NCBI GenBank assembly: GCA_034180045.1
Contig: JAXFOY010000015.1
Coordinates: 124,001 to 188,000 of the forward strand
Reading direction: 5' to 3'
DNA: 64,000 nt
DNA from: Eubacterium_B sp034180045
GTDB taxonomy: Bacteria; Bacillota; Clostridia; Peptostreptococcales; Anaerovoracaceae
The notes under the pieces were generated by a model that made no database searches, was not told where the DNA came from, and worked only from the letters and a program-made list of their open reading frames with translations. A program made the position numbers and the translations under genes. Shown in pieces: positions 23,131 to 31,775 of this stretch (its first letter is position 1; the number at the start of each line of letters is the position of its first letter).

Positions 23131-26100
23131 TCAGTCCGCAAAAATTAATTTTCTCGACATTATTTTCTCTATGCCGGAATCTGTTAAAGCCTTTACGCCT
23201 CCAAGTATTATACTTGATTTTGCATTTACTTTCTTTGCATAAGCCGCAGCATATTCCTCACTGTTTGCCGCTGTAAGAATAAGCGGAGATTTCATGTTAA
23301 TTGCCAAAACGCTTCCTGCTAAACCGTCAGGAAAATCATTGCCTGACGCAAACACTATCTTAGATAAGTTTTTATCAAAGAAGGTTTCTGCAACTGCAAC
23401 TGATGTTTCATAGCGATTTGATCCGCTGATTCTTTCGCATTTTTGGATTGAAGAAAGCGAGGCATCTATTGATTTATTTACAGCTTTCGTCCCGCCTATC
23501 AACCAGAATTTAGCCGGTTTTATCGACTTTAGATAGTCCATCTGTACCTTATCTATTTTGTCGCCGACTAAAAATATAGGTTTTCCGGTAGCTGAAGCCG
23601 ACATGCTATCTGCAAAATCATATGCATTGCAAACCATAATCTCTTCTTTGTCAACGCCGGCTTCTTTTAATATTTTTATATTTGTCTCAAATCTATCTGC
23701 ACCGTCAAGCCTCTTAGTATTATATTCAGCTGAAAGTTTTTCTTCTAGCTGTCTCGAAATTACCGCCTTTCCACCAAGCAGATATACCTTGCCGTTTTCC
23801 GATAAGTGTTCTTTTACAAATTTTATCGTGGAAGTTTCTTCGCTATTGCCGCTTAATATCAGCGGTGCGTTTTTAACTTTTGCAAGATATGTACCGGAAA
23901 GCGCATCGGGGAAACTTTCTCCGTTTGCAATGACAATGTTGTCAAATTTTGATTTTTGACTTACATTTTTTATTTCTACAGCTATATTTTTTGCGGTTGC
24001 AAACCTGTCTTCTCCACTAATTCTCTTATCTCTTGGAAGCTCGGATAAATCCGTTTTTTGCCATTTACCGGTAAACTTCACAAGTACATTCTCACCGTCT
24101 TTATCCTCTATACTCTTCGTAAATCCGGCTTTATCAAAAGTCCAACGTACATTTTTTACAATCAGCTCCTTAGCGCCGGGCTCAAGCTGCTCTATTTCAT
24201 TCAAATCGTAGTATATTTTTTTGTCACTTGGCAAAAGCTGTTCTACTTCGTTTGGAACATCTTCTTGTATGTCACTTATAAAGACATATTTAACTTCATG
24301 GTTACGCTTCCAGATTGCAAAAAGCTTCGGTGTTTTAGAAACATCTACCTCTTCATCTGCACCATAGCTTATACCTTTGTCATCACTTTTAGTATTCCAA
24401 TGATCAAATGTATAGCCCTTTCTTTCAAATGCATTTTTTTGAGTCTTCGCCCGATTATTGTTCACATCGTATATGTTTGAATCTATAAGCTCTCCGCTCC
24501 CGCCGTTGCCATCGTAAATAAGATGCATGGCATCGCTCTCGGTCCAATTACCTATGAACGTAATGGTCGCATTTTCTTCATCTATGTTTTTTTCATAAGA
24601 TGTGAAATTATATACATTTTCGCCTATAACCTCTTTAGTTTTACTTGGTTTTACAGCTGTGAGTTTTTCTTTTTCCACAGTTGTTTTTTCATAATCCGGG
24701 ATAAGCGCATTAATGGCATCGGGAGCATTTTTACCATCCACCTTATACTCATATTTTATTGTATATATTCTATTCCACTTTGCATAAAGAGTTACCTCTT
24801 CATTAGGCATGGTAAAGTTTTCACCGGCTTTATATGATGTTCCGTTTCCATCTTTAAGGCTGTTCCAGCAGTCAAACTCATAACCGTCTCTTTTCATGTC
24901 GGTAAGCTTAATTATATTACCCACAACATAGTTCTTTGTTTCGGGAGCTGATTTATCACTTCCGTTTGCATCGAAAAGCAATTTGTTACCTGTTGAATCA
25001 AGAGTCCAAACGCCCTTTAATTCTACTGCCTTTTTAGGGAAATAATTGCTTTCAGGCATTAAAATCTTAATATTGCCCGTTTCGTCAACGGCACCTTCCG
25101 GATCTTCAAATCCTTTGAATTTCCAAACGCCTTTTCCACTAGATACAATATCTACATAGTTAGGCAATATATATGCCTCGCCGTCAAGCACATCATCAAT
25201 GGACTTTGGAAGCATATTTTTTATTTCATCAGGTAATTCTGTTTCATCATTATCCGATTTGAACTGCATACTTATCTTATGCTTCCGTGAATTCGAATTT
25301 ATCCATTTATCGCTTTCCTTTGACCAGTATATTTGGCTGCCGGCAGCATTTCCTTCCGAACTCGTATACGGATTTGTTTCGGCATGTGAAGGACCATTGT
25401 GATAAAGCCCCTCAAACATATCTATTTTGACGAAAAATTCTTCTGTATTCTGATGTTTTTCAGCATTACCTGCATAATAGATTTCATTTGGACCGGCTTT
25501 TCTAGGTGCAGACTTTATATTTATCTTACCCGTTCCCTGACTGCTTTTGATGTCCGCACCGGATTTTGATGTAAATAACTGCCCCTCAATATTTAAGACA
25601 CCGTTTACATCTATGCTTGCATTTCCCGGTCCTGTTTGATCCTTATAAGGCAAACTTATTTTATCAACAGTTTTCTGCGGCCAAATAAATGCAGGACCAT
25701 AATTCTTAAATTGTCCAATGCCTTTTCCGTTCCATTCCTTTTGATCTACGACATATAAATTCGCATTTTCCAGAATATTGACCGTGGCACCTTCGGATAT
25801 ATTAATTTTACTGCCGGCAGACATAGACGTATTGTTTATTATATCCAACGTACTTGCGGGCTGAACGTTTATTATAATATTGTTACAGATTGGGAGAACA
25901 TAATTTTTAGAGTCAAATTCCTGACCTGCTAAATTTATATATATTTTATTTAATTTTGCGCGCCCGTTTATATCTATAACTGCCTTGTCATTTATAGGAT
26001 CATATGTATATGTTACAGATGAGTTTTCTTCGGTAACGATAAAAGGTTCTTTTCCGCCTATTAAATCCAGGATTACAGACCTTGATATTCCCATGGCTGT

Positions 26101-27495
26101 AACGGAAAAAACAGCCTTTACATTAGCCCCGTTTTGTATTGTCATTGGTGACTGTATGTTCTGCGCGTGATACTGTGTAAAAGGAAAAGCTTTACGAACC
26201 TTATCGTAGTAGACTTTACTTGTTGCGCTTCCGCCTCTCCAGTCTGCAACCTCTAAATCTTCATATGCTACAGCTCCCGGGTTTAGATTTATGGTACCTT
26301 TTCCCGTTAAAAATCCGCTTACATATAAAGCACCTTTGTCCTTCACCTCTATATGGCTGCCTTCGTCTAAATCAATTCTGCCGTAATCGCCTATAGGTCC
26401 GCTCGTAGAGTATGAATATATCGAATTAAAGGCTAATTGCTTTGCAGCTATGGAAACCGAGCCGCCTGAAGCTATATTAAGCCTTGCTCCATTTGAAAAT
26501 GTCAGTTTAGAAAATTCATGTACCTTGGAGTTATTATATGACTCTGTATCCAAAATAGGGTTCTCTTTTATTATCTGATACTTATTGTTCATAGGCAAAA
26601 GCAAAGTCACACCATCCGGAATTGTATATTCACCGGCAGGAACTCGTCCGCTCCTTGTAACTATGATAGTTTTTGCACCGGTTTTAGTTTCCTCTATTGC
26701 AGTATTAAGCTCATCAAACAATAATTCTCCAACTTTATAGGTAGCATTATCCTTATTTGTGAATTTCCCCTCTACCAGAGAATCTTCAAAAATGGATGTG
26801 GTAAGCTCACTTTGATCTGAAATAAATTGTCCATTTATATACCAACCGAAAAATCTGTAACCTTCATCTGCCACCGCATTTAATTTTATAATGTCGTTAC
26901 CTGTAACTTTTTTGACTGTTTTGGAACTTATTTCCTCGTCGTTAACACTTATTTTTCCATTTGATCCGGGGCTATATGTTACATCGGAATTTGTATTTGT
27001 GAAAATACCGATTTTCTCCAGCTTTAAGCTGCTTGTTTTTGCACCTATATCAGAAGTAAGAATAATCTTTATGCTTTTTTTCCCATCAAGTTCAAAGGAA
27101 AAAGCTTCTGTAGGTTTATCCTTGTATGGCTTTCCGTCTACCGTTATGTTTCCGCCATTTAAGACCAGTTCTGTGATTGTGAAACTTAAATTCACTTTTA
27201 CATTCAGTGTATTTGTAAAAGTAATCTCCGCCTTTCCTTCAGAAGCTTTGCTGCATCTTCCGTCAGGCATGCCTGTTACTGATATTTCAACATTATCGTT
27301 TACATCTTTTAGCTTGTATGTTTCAACATCAAAATTTGCTGTAATTTTCAAGTTTTTATTGCTGAATTTAATATCAACATCTTCCGGTTCAGCATAACTA
27401 AAATCCATATTTTCTAATGGCATCATTAAAATCACCAATATGAGTGAAAGAAAAATCGCCAACATTCTTTTTAGCGCACCCGTTAAAAAATTCAT
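23131..27495 (-). CDS. Giant SHIRT-domain surface protein with three cell-wall-binding-2 repeats
   Basis: Secreted 1454-residue protein. The signal peptide (KRMLAIFLSLILVILMMPLE) ends near residue 35. An N-terminal beta-rich part is followed by a GYRFFGWYING repeat of the bacterial-repeat type (about 210). A long stretch rich in Gly/Asn/Ser looks like a beta helix (for example IDLDEGSHIEVKDKGALYV). SHIRT-like modules follow (MLPKSIDDVLDGEAYILPN, NALIPDYEKTTVEKEKL, QLLPSDKKIYYDLNE), alternating with InlB-type repeats (GYEFDCWNSLKDGNGTSY, GYTFDHWNTKSDDKGISY). Three CWB2 repeats end it from about 1158 (RISGEDRFATAKNIA, KRLDGADRFETNIKI, ERISGSNRYETSVAV). CWB2 binds secondary wall polymer noncovalently, so no sortase signal is needed. 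It lies 18 bases after the Lgt-like gene; GGGGGG precedes the ATG. Confidence 0.88.
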   Translation of the reverse strand: MNFLTGALKRMLAIFLSLILVILMMPLENMDFSYAEPEDVDIKFSNKNLKITANFDVETYKLKDVNDNVEISVTGMPDGRCSKASEGKAEITFTNTLNVKVNLSFTITELVLNGGNITVDGKPYKDKPTEAFSFELDGKKSIKIILTSDIGAKTSSLKLEKIGIFTNTNSDVTYSPGSNGKISVNDEEISSKTVKKVTGNDIIKLNAVADEGYRFFGWYINGQFISDQSELTTSIFEDSLVEGKFTNKDNATYKVGELLFDELNTAIEETKTGAKTIIVTRSGRVPAGEYTIPDGVTLLLPMNNKYQIIKENPILDTESYNNSKVHEFSKLTFSNGARLNIASGGSVSIAAKQLAFNSIYSYSTSGPIGDYGRIDLDEGSHIEVKDKGALYVSGFLTGKGTINLNPGAVAYEDLEVADWRGGSATSKVYYDKVRKAFPFTQYHAQNIQSPMTIQNGANVKAVFSVTAMGISRSVILDLIGGKEPFIVTEENSSVTYTYDPINDKAVIDINGRAKLNKIYINLAGQEFDSKNYVLPICNNIIINVQPASTLDIINNTSMSAGSKINISEGATVNILENANLYVVDQKEWNGKGIGQFKNYGPAFIWPQKTVDKISLPYKDQTGPGNASIDVNGVLNIEGQLFTSKSGADIKSSQGTGKINIKSAPRKAGPNEIYYAGNAEKHQNTEEFFVKIDMFEGLYHNGPSHAETNPYTSSEGNAAGSQIYWSKESDKWINSNSRKHKISMQFKSDNDETELPDEIKNMLPKSIDDVLDGEAYILPNYVDIVSSGKGVWKFKGFEDPEGAVDETGNIKILMPESNYFPKKAVELKGVWTLDSTGNKLLFDANGSDKSAPETKNYVVGNIIKLTDMKRDGYEFDCWNSLKDGNGTSYKAGENFTMPNEEVTLYAKWNRIYTIKYEYKVDGKNAPDAINALIPDYEKTTVEKEKLTAVKPSKTKEVIGENVYNFTSYEKNIDEENATITFIGNWTESDAMHLIYDGNGGSGELIDSNIYDVNNNRAKTQKNAFERKGYTFDHWNTKSDDKGISYGADEEVDVSKTPKLFAIWKRNHEVKYVFISDIQEDVPNEVEQLLPSDKKIYYDLNEIEQLEPGAKELIVKNVRWTFDKAGFTKSIEDKDGENVLVKFTGKWQKTDLSELPRDKRISGEDRFATAKNIAVEIKNVSQKSKFDNIVIANGESFPDALSGTYLAKVKNAPLILSGNSEETSTIKFVKEHLSENGKVYLLGGKAVISRQLEEKLSAEYNTKRLDGADRFETNIKILKEAGVDKEEIMVCNAYDFADSMSASATGKPIFLVGDKIDKVQMDYLKSIKPAKFWLIGGTKAVNKSIDASLSSIQKCERISGSNRYETSVAVAETFFDKNLSKIVFASGNDFPDGLAGSVLAINMKSPLILTAANSEEYAAAYAKKVNAKSSIILGGVKALTDSGIEKIMSRKLIFAD

Positions 27496-27513
27496 TAAAA
27501 ACCCCCCTTTATT

Positions 27514-28197
27514 TTAACTTGAGACTGCATTTTTAGAATGAAGTTCAAGATAAAAACTTAATCCTACTACAAAGCAAACCACAGCCCAAATATGGCTCAA
27601 GTGAATGTGGCTCAGCATTATAACCTTATTTGCTCTAAAAAATTCTTCAATAAATCTAAAGCCCCCGTAAAAAATCATATATTGAGGATATATGTCACCT
27701 CGTATATGAGGCTTTTTAATCTTAATAAAGAAATATATAAAGATAATAATGTGAAATACTATCTCAATTTCTCTTGTCGGAAACCTGACTATATCACTAT
27801 TCGGCAAAAAAATCCCCCGGCAACATCCTTGAATAATACAGTTAAATCTGACGATAAGCAATGCGCTTATAAGACACAGTGTAAAAATGTCAAATATATC
27901 TTTAGCTCTCTTATTTAATAATTTTGCTAAAATGAAATAAAAAATAGGTAAAAAGAAAATGCTGCCAAATAAACTCATGCCTGAATTAAACGGATTACCA
28001 AAATTTTCAATACCGGCAAATAATTTTACACATATAACTCCTGAAATTGTATGTAGAAGTGAAACTATGAATATTTTACAAGTCGATATAGACAGTCTAT
28101 CTCTAAAGTGGCTCAAGATAAAAAAACATGATAAAAAGCATATACTCAGCAGTATATACAGCAGATTGTTTACGAAAAAAATGTTTATAGCTTGCAT
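27514..28197 (-). CDS. Lgt-like (prolipoprotein diacylglyceryl transferase family) membrane protein, atypical
   Basis: A 227-residue protein with about seven membrane segments. Its layout follows Lgt: NSGMSLFGSIFFLPIFYF where Lgt has the His-Gly-Gly loop, NCIIQGCCRG at the position of the Lgt signature, RFPTREIEIVF like the PTQ-LYE segment, and YMIFYGGFRFIEEFFRANK like the C-terminal YGxxRFxxEFxR block. The signature arginine-asparagine pair (GRxGN) is replaced, so catalysis of lipoprotein acylation is doubtful. It is probably a paralogue with another lipid or glycan substrate. Transcribed directly into the giant CWB2 protein. AAGGGG precedes the ATG. Confidence 0.7.
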   Translation of the reverse strand: MQAINIFFVNNLLYILLSICFLSCFFILSHFRDRLSISTCKIFIVSLLHTISGVICVKLFAGIENFGNPFNSGMSLFGSIFFLPIFYFILAKLLNKRAKDIFDIFTLCLISALLIVRFNCIIQGCCRGIFLPNSDIVRFPTREIEIVFHIIIFIYFFIKIKKPHIRGDIYPQYMIFYGGFRFIEEFFRANKVIMLSHIHLSHIWAVVCFVVGLSFYLELHSKNAVSS

Positions 28198-28438
28198 CTT
28201 GTATCCCCTTTTTATGAAACCTTTTTAATTATCTCATATAAAAAAATAAATACAAGCAAATTTATAAAATTATTTCACATAAATATCAAAACACATATAT
28301 TACGATATTTACAATACAAAATAAAATTTGTTTTGTTATATATCTATAATATATGTGTCCTATTTTACCTTATTTAATTAAGCATTATGCTGTGTTTACA
28401 AACTCTATATATACACATTATGCGTTATGCGTTGAAAA
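28198..28438. other. Very AT-rich gap upstream of the Lgt-like gene
   Basis: 241 bases between the recA stop and the Lgt-like start. Several TATAAT-like sequences occur by base composition alone. I see no clear recA terminator and no repeat. Confidence 0.3.
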
Positions 28439-29518
28439 TCAATCCTCTAATATTACTCCGTCTTCATCTACTTTGAATCCCGGCTCATCTACATTATCTT
28501 TTGTAACATGTAGCTTTGCTAGAAGATTTTGTTCGATTTCTTCTAAGACATCATTGTGTTCATCCAGATATAATTTTACATTTTCTTTGCCTTGACCTAT
28601 TCTCTCGCCCTTATAGCTGTACCAAGAACCTGCCTTTTCGACAATATCTTGCGCAACTGCACAGTCAAGTACATCACCGGCTTTGGATATACCCTGTCCA
28701 AACATAATATCGAACTCAGCCTGTCTAAATGGAGGTGCAACCTTGTTCTTGACTACCTTAACCCTGGTCCTGTTTCCGAGCATATCCTCACCTTTTTTGA
28801 GTGTCTCAAGCTTACGCACATCAAATCTCATTGTAGAATAAAACTTAAGCGCGCGTCCACCAGTAGTTGTTTCGGGGCTTCCAAACATCACGCCGATTTT
28901 TTCTCTAAGCTGATTGATAAAAATTACACATGTTTTGGAACGATTTACAGTACCTGCAAGTTTACGAAGAGCCTGAGACATCATCCTTGCCTGAAGCCCT
29001 ACGTGTGCATCTCCCATTTCACCTTCAATTTCGGTATTAGGCACAAGCGCTGCCACCGAGTCGATAACTATGACATCGATAGCTCCGCTCCTTGCTAAGG
29101 TATCGCAAATCTCCAGACCTTGCTCTCCCGTGTCAGGCTGCGAAACCAGAAGTTCATCAACATCTACGCCTATGCTTCTGGCATAAGTCGGGTCAAGAGC
29201 GTGTTCCGCGTCTATAAAAGCGGCTTTACCGCCTTGCTTCTGTGCCTCTGCCACAATATGCAAAGTAAGTGTAGTCTTACCTGATGATTCCGGGCCATAA
29301 ATCTCTATAATCCTGCCCTTTGGTACTCCACCAACTCCTGTTGCCAAATCAAGGCTTATAGAGCCTGTAGGAATTACATCCAGGTCTTTATTCATTGCAT
29401 TTTCGCCAAGTTTCATAATAGAACCTTGACCGAACTGCTTATGTATATGTTTAAGTGCTTCTTCTAAGGCCTTCTCTCTATCGTTAGGATCGGAAGCCAT
29501 GAATTTTTTTGTTGCCAT
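28439..29518 (-). CDS. recA: Recombinase RecA
   Basis: Forms the nucleoprotein filament for homologous recombination and triggers LexA cleavage. The 359-residue protein begins MATKKFMASDPNDREKAL and has Walker A GPESSGKTTLT, the VIDSVAALVPNTEIEGE Walker B region and the L2 loop EKIGVMFGSPETTTGG. The ATG at 29518 is chosen because GGAGG sits six bases upstream; a longer ORF start lies in the operator. Follows cinA, as in many Firmicutes, but with its own SOS promoter. Confidence 0.98.
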   Translation of the reverse strand: MATKKFMASDPNDREKALEEALKHIHKQFGQGSIMKLGENAMNKDLDVIPTGSISLDLATGVGGVPKGRIIEIYGPESSGKTTLTLHIVAEAQKQGGKAAFIDAEHALDPTYARSIGVDVDELLVSQPDTGEQGLEICDTLARSGAIDVIVIDSVAALVPNTEIEGEMGDAHVGLQARMMSQALRKLAGTVNRSKTCVIFINQLREKIGVMFGSPETTTGGRALKFYSTMRFDVRKLETLKKGEDMLGNRTRVKVVKNKVAPPFRQAEFDIMFGQGISKAGDVLDCAVAQDIVEKAGSWYSYKGERIGQGKENVKLYLDEHNDVLEEIEQNLLAKLHVTKDNVDEPGFKVDEDGVILED

Positions 29519-29533
29519 CTCTACCTCCAAAAT

Positions 29534-29581
29534 GAACATTTGTTCTTATTGTATTTTATCTTATTTGATTTGAAATTTCAA
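29534..29581 (-). promoter_or_regulatory. recA promoter with LexA (SOS) box
   Basis: TTGAAA (29576-29581), a 17-base spacer and TAAAAT (29553-29558) form the promoter. GAACATTTGTTC (29534-29545), a perfect GAAC-N4-GTTC palindrome as in Gram-positive LexA/DinR sites, covers the start-site region. recA should therefore be damage-inducible. Confidence 0.88.
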
Positions 29582-29647
29582 GTCTATATTTGCTGTAAAT
29601 ATTTTACAGTTTTATTTTACATATATGCAGCTAAATGTCAATGAAAT

Positions 29648-30892
29648 CTATATTTTTCCCTTATACGATATAGCTTTTTTTATTTGTTCCATCATAGCAA
29701 GGCAGCAAAACTGCCTGTTCCAGTTTCGTTCCTTACGATTGGTCTTTATTTCGTGTACATATTCCTTATCATCAAAAATAATGCCTATATACATAACACC
29801 GGCATCAAGCCCGTGATATGCTTCAGGACCTGCAACACCTGTTGATGAAATACAAAGTCTGCTTCCTGTTTTGCTTTTTAATCCCCTTACCATTTCCAGT
29901 GCTACTTCCGGACTTTCTGCGGTGTATTTTGAAAGCGATTCTGCGTTCACATTAAGTTCATCCATCTTTGATTTATTTGAATATGTCACAATTCCTCTGT
30001 CAAATACCTTTGAAATCCCGGGAACCCTGATTAATTGCTCCGCAAACAATCCTCCCGTGCAAGATTCACATGATGAAATACTTATATTTTTATCTATTAG
30101 CGCCTTTCCTATGACCTGATGAAATTCTTCTCCGTCAAAACTGTAAACGGCATCACCTATTATTTCATTAATCTTTGTACAAACTTCATCTACAGCCGAT
30201 TTTGCCTCATCGTAACTATCTCTTTGTGAGGCAACTCTAATCATGCACTCGCCCTCTTTTGCGTATGTTGCAATGGTAGGATCGCTTTGCTTATCTATCA
30301 AATCAATTAATTTTGTTTCAAGAAGGGACTCACCTATACCGAAGGTTCTAATCATTCTAAAAACTATACTTTTACTTTGCTTTTGTATGAGGTAAGGTTT
30401 AACCTTATGTTCCCACATAAAGCGAACCTCTCTTGGCGGTCCCGGAAGACTTATTATTATCTTTCCGTCTTCTTCAACGGCAAAACCCGGTGCTGTTCCC
30501 GCCTCATTTTCCATTATAATAGCCTTTGTCGGCATCATAGCCTGTTTATAATTGTTTTCCGTAAGTCTGCGTCCTCTCACCTTTGCATATTTTTCAAGCG
30601 CGGCAAAGCTTTCCGCATGCATTACAAGCTCATCTTTAATTACCTTTGCAATCGTTTCCTTTGTTATGTCATCCTCAGTAGGTCCAAGACCTCCGGTTGT
30701 AATAATCAAATCACACTTTTTCATCGCATGTTTGATGGTTTCTCTCAGTCTCTTTTCATTATCACCTACAGCAAAGTGATATAGAACGTCAAAACCAAGA
30801 TTGTTCAACTCCTTTGATAAGTACGCAGCATTTGTATTTATCGTATGACCAAACAAAAGTTCGGTTCCGACTCCCAGAATTCCACAACGCAT
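29648..30892 (-). CDS. cinA: CinA: competence/damage-inducible protein, NMN deamidase type
   Basis: A two-domain cytoplasmic enzyme of 414 residues. The N-terminal MoCF-like domain (1 to about 165) starts MRCGILGVGTELLFGHTINT and has ITTGGLGPTEDDITK, typical of the COG1058 part with nucleotide pyrophosphatase activity. The C-terminal CinA domain (about 255-410) has ISSCESCTGGLFAEQL and SSTGVAGPEAYHG, the nicotinamide mononucleotide deamidase motifs. Located pgsA-cinA-recA, the classical order. A terminator between pgsA and cinA separates them. Confidence 0.95.
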   Translation of the reverse strand: MRCGILGVGTELLFGHTINTNAAYLSKELNNLGFDVLYHFAVGDNEKRLRETIKHAMKKCDLIITTGGLGPTEDDITKETIAKVIKDELVMHAESFAALEKYAKVRGRRLTENNYKQAMMPTKAIIMENEAGTAPGFAVEEDGKIIISLPGPPREVRFMWEHKVKPYLIQKQSKSIVFRMIRTFGIGESLLETKLIDLIDKQSDPTIATYAKEGECMIRVASQRDSYDEAKSAVDEVCTKINEIIGDAVYSFDGEEFHQVIGKALIDKNISISSCESCTGGLFAEQLIRVPGISKVFDRGIVTYSNKSKMDELNVNAESLSKYTAESPEVALEMVRGLKSKTGSRLCISSTGVAGPEAYHGLDAGVMYIGIIFDDKEYVHEIKTNRKERNWNRQFCCLAMMEQIKKAISYKGKI

Positions 30893-30905
30893 AATTAATC
30901 TCCTA

Positions 30906-30930
30906 ACAAAAAACCGGCAAAGCTGCCGGT
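30906..30930 (-). terminator. Terminator between pgsA and cinA region
   Basis: The minus strand reads ACCGGCA-GCT-TTGCCGGT followed by TTTTTTG, just upstream of the cinA start and after the pgsA stop. Confidence 0.85.
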
Positions 30931-30978
30931 GAAAATAAAATCAATATTTTTCAAATCATCTTTGCAAGATATTATAAA

Positions 30979-31518
30979 TCACATAGAAAATACTTTTCTG
31001 TTCTTTACAACATATTCGATTCCTGACCAAACAGTCATGATGAGCGAAGCCCAAAGGAATATATTTGCCGCACAACTGAAGATATTAAAATAATATGAAT
31101 CAGAAATCGTATAGGTAAGCAAGAGAAGCGGCACTGCTATCATTTGTAAAACAGTCTTAATCTTACCTGTAAGACCTGCGGCAATTACAATACCTTCTGA
31201 TGCAGCAACCATGCGCATACCGCTGACTGTAAATTCTCTTGCCAATATTATAATCAGCATCCACGCCGGAACTGCACCGGTCGCAATCAGCAAACAAAAT
31301 GCAGAGTATACAAGAATTTTATCGGCGAGAGGATCCATAATCTTACCAAAATTAGTAACCAAATTATATTTGCGAGCAATCTTACCATCTAGCATGTCGG
31401 TAAGTGAAGCGAGTATGAAAATAATAAATGCAGTTAGGTAATATTCTATCATAAATGCCCAAATAAAAAACGGGACTGCTATTACTCTTGCAATTGTAAG
31501 CTTATTTGGTAAATTCAT
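30979..31518 (-). CDS. pgsA: CDP-diacylglycerol-glycerol-3-phosphate 3-phosphatidyltransferase PgsA
   Basis: Makes phosphatidylglycerol phosphate for membrane lipids. The 179-residue integral membrane protein has the CDP-alcohol phosphotransferase signature across DMLDGKIARKYN and NFGKIMDPLADK (D-x2-D-G-x2-A-R-x8-G-x3-D-x3-D). The ATG at 31518 (MNLPNKLTIARV) is preferred since TAAGGAG sits seven bases upstream. It lies 16 bases after the 3' end of the structured RNA described next. Confidence 0.95.
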   Translation of the reverse strand: MNLPNKLTIARVIAVPFFIWAFMIEYYLTAFIIFILASLTDMLDGKIARKYNLVTNFGKIMDPLADKILVYSAFCLLIATGAVPAWMLIIILAREFTVSGMRMVAASEGIVIAAGLTGKIKTVLQMIAVPLLLLTYTISDSYYFNIFSCAANIFLWASLIMTVWSGIEYVVKNRKVFSM

Positions 31519-31534
31519 ATACATCTCCTTAAAA

Positions 31535-31706
31535 TTGCCCGGAATCTCCGTCAAGGTATAATTGACGCCCTATCTTAAGATAGGTGGGCATTCTATCATC
31601 CCCTCTGTCTTCCACTCTTAGGAGGCTTGACATAATGGATGAAATTCAAATTCCCTTGCAATTAGTGTAGGTTCAATTATGAACACTTAACGTAAGCTCC
31701 AGGCAA
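31535..31706 (-). ncRNA. ssrS: Structured small RNA, candidate 6S RNA
   Basis: A 172-nt non-coding segment whose ends pair perfectly: TTGCCTGGA (5') with TCCGGGCAA (3'), followed by a second closing stem CGTTAAG/CTTGACG across a small internal loop. Inside are a GTTCA-TAAT-TGAAC hairpin, a long arm TTCATCC/GGATGA with TGTC/GACA above it, and a CCTATCT/AGATAGG hairpin. A perfect TATAAT (31711-31716) lies five bases upstream of the 5' end, so transcription should begin at the closing stem. Length, rod-like closing stem and open centre fit 6S RNA, the RNA polymerase regulator. I could not check the covariance model; another pgsA leader RNA is the alternative. Confidence 0.5.
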
Positions 31707-31775
31707 CTATATTATACAATAAGCGCCTCAATATTGCACCGATATAGAAAGTAATGTTAAATATTTTAACAAATA

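Noticed and set aside
24058..24837. Two plus-strand ORFs (140 and 104 residues) inside the giant surface gene
   Set aside because: They lie antisense to SHIRT/InlB-repeat coding sequence, are rich in Phe, Ile and Tyr as expected of shadows, and have no homologous feature.
25000..27400. CRISPR array or DNA tandem repeats in surface-protein genes
   Set aside because: The repeats exist only at protein level with divergent DNA; no regularly spaced identical repeats are visible in the window.
23131..27495. Lipobox at the signal peptide of the giant CWB2 protein as explanation for the Lgt-like neighbour
   Set aside because: The predicted cleavage region reads DFSYAEPED with no cysteine.
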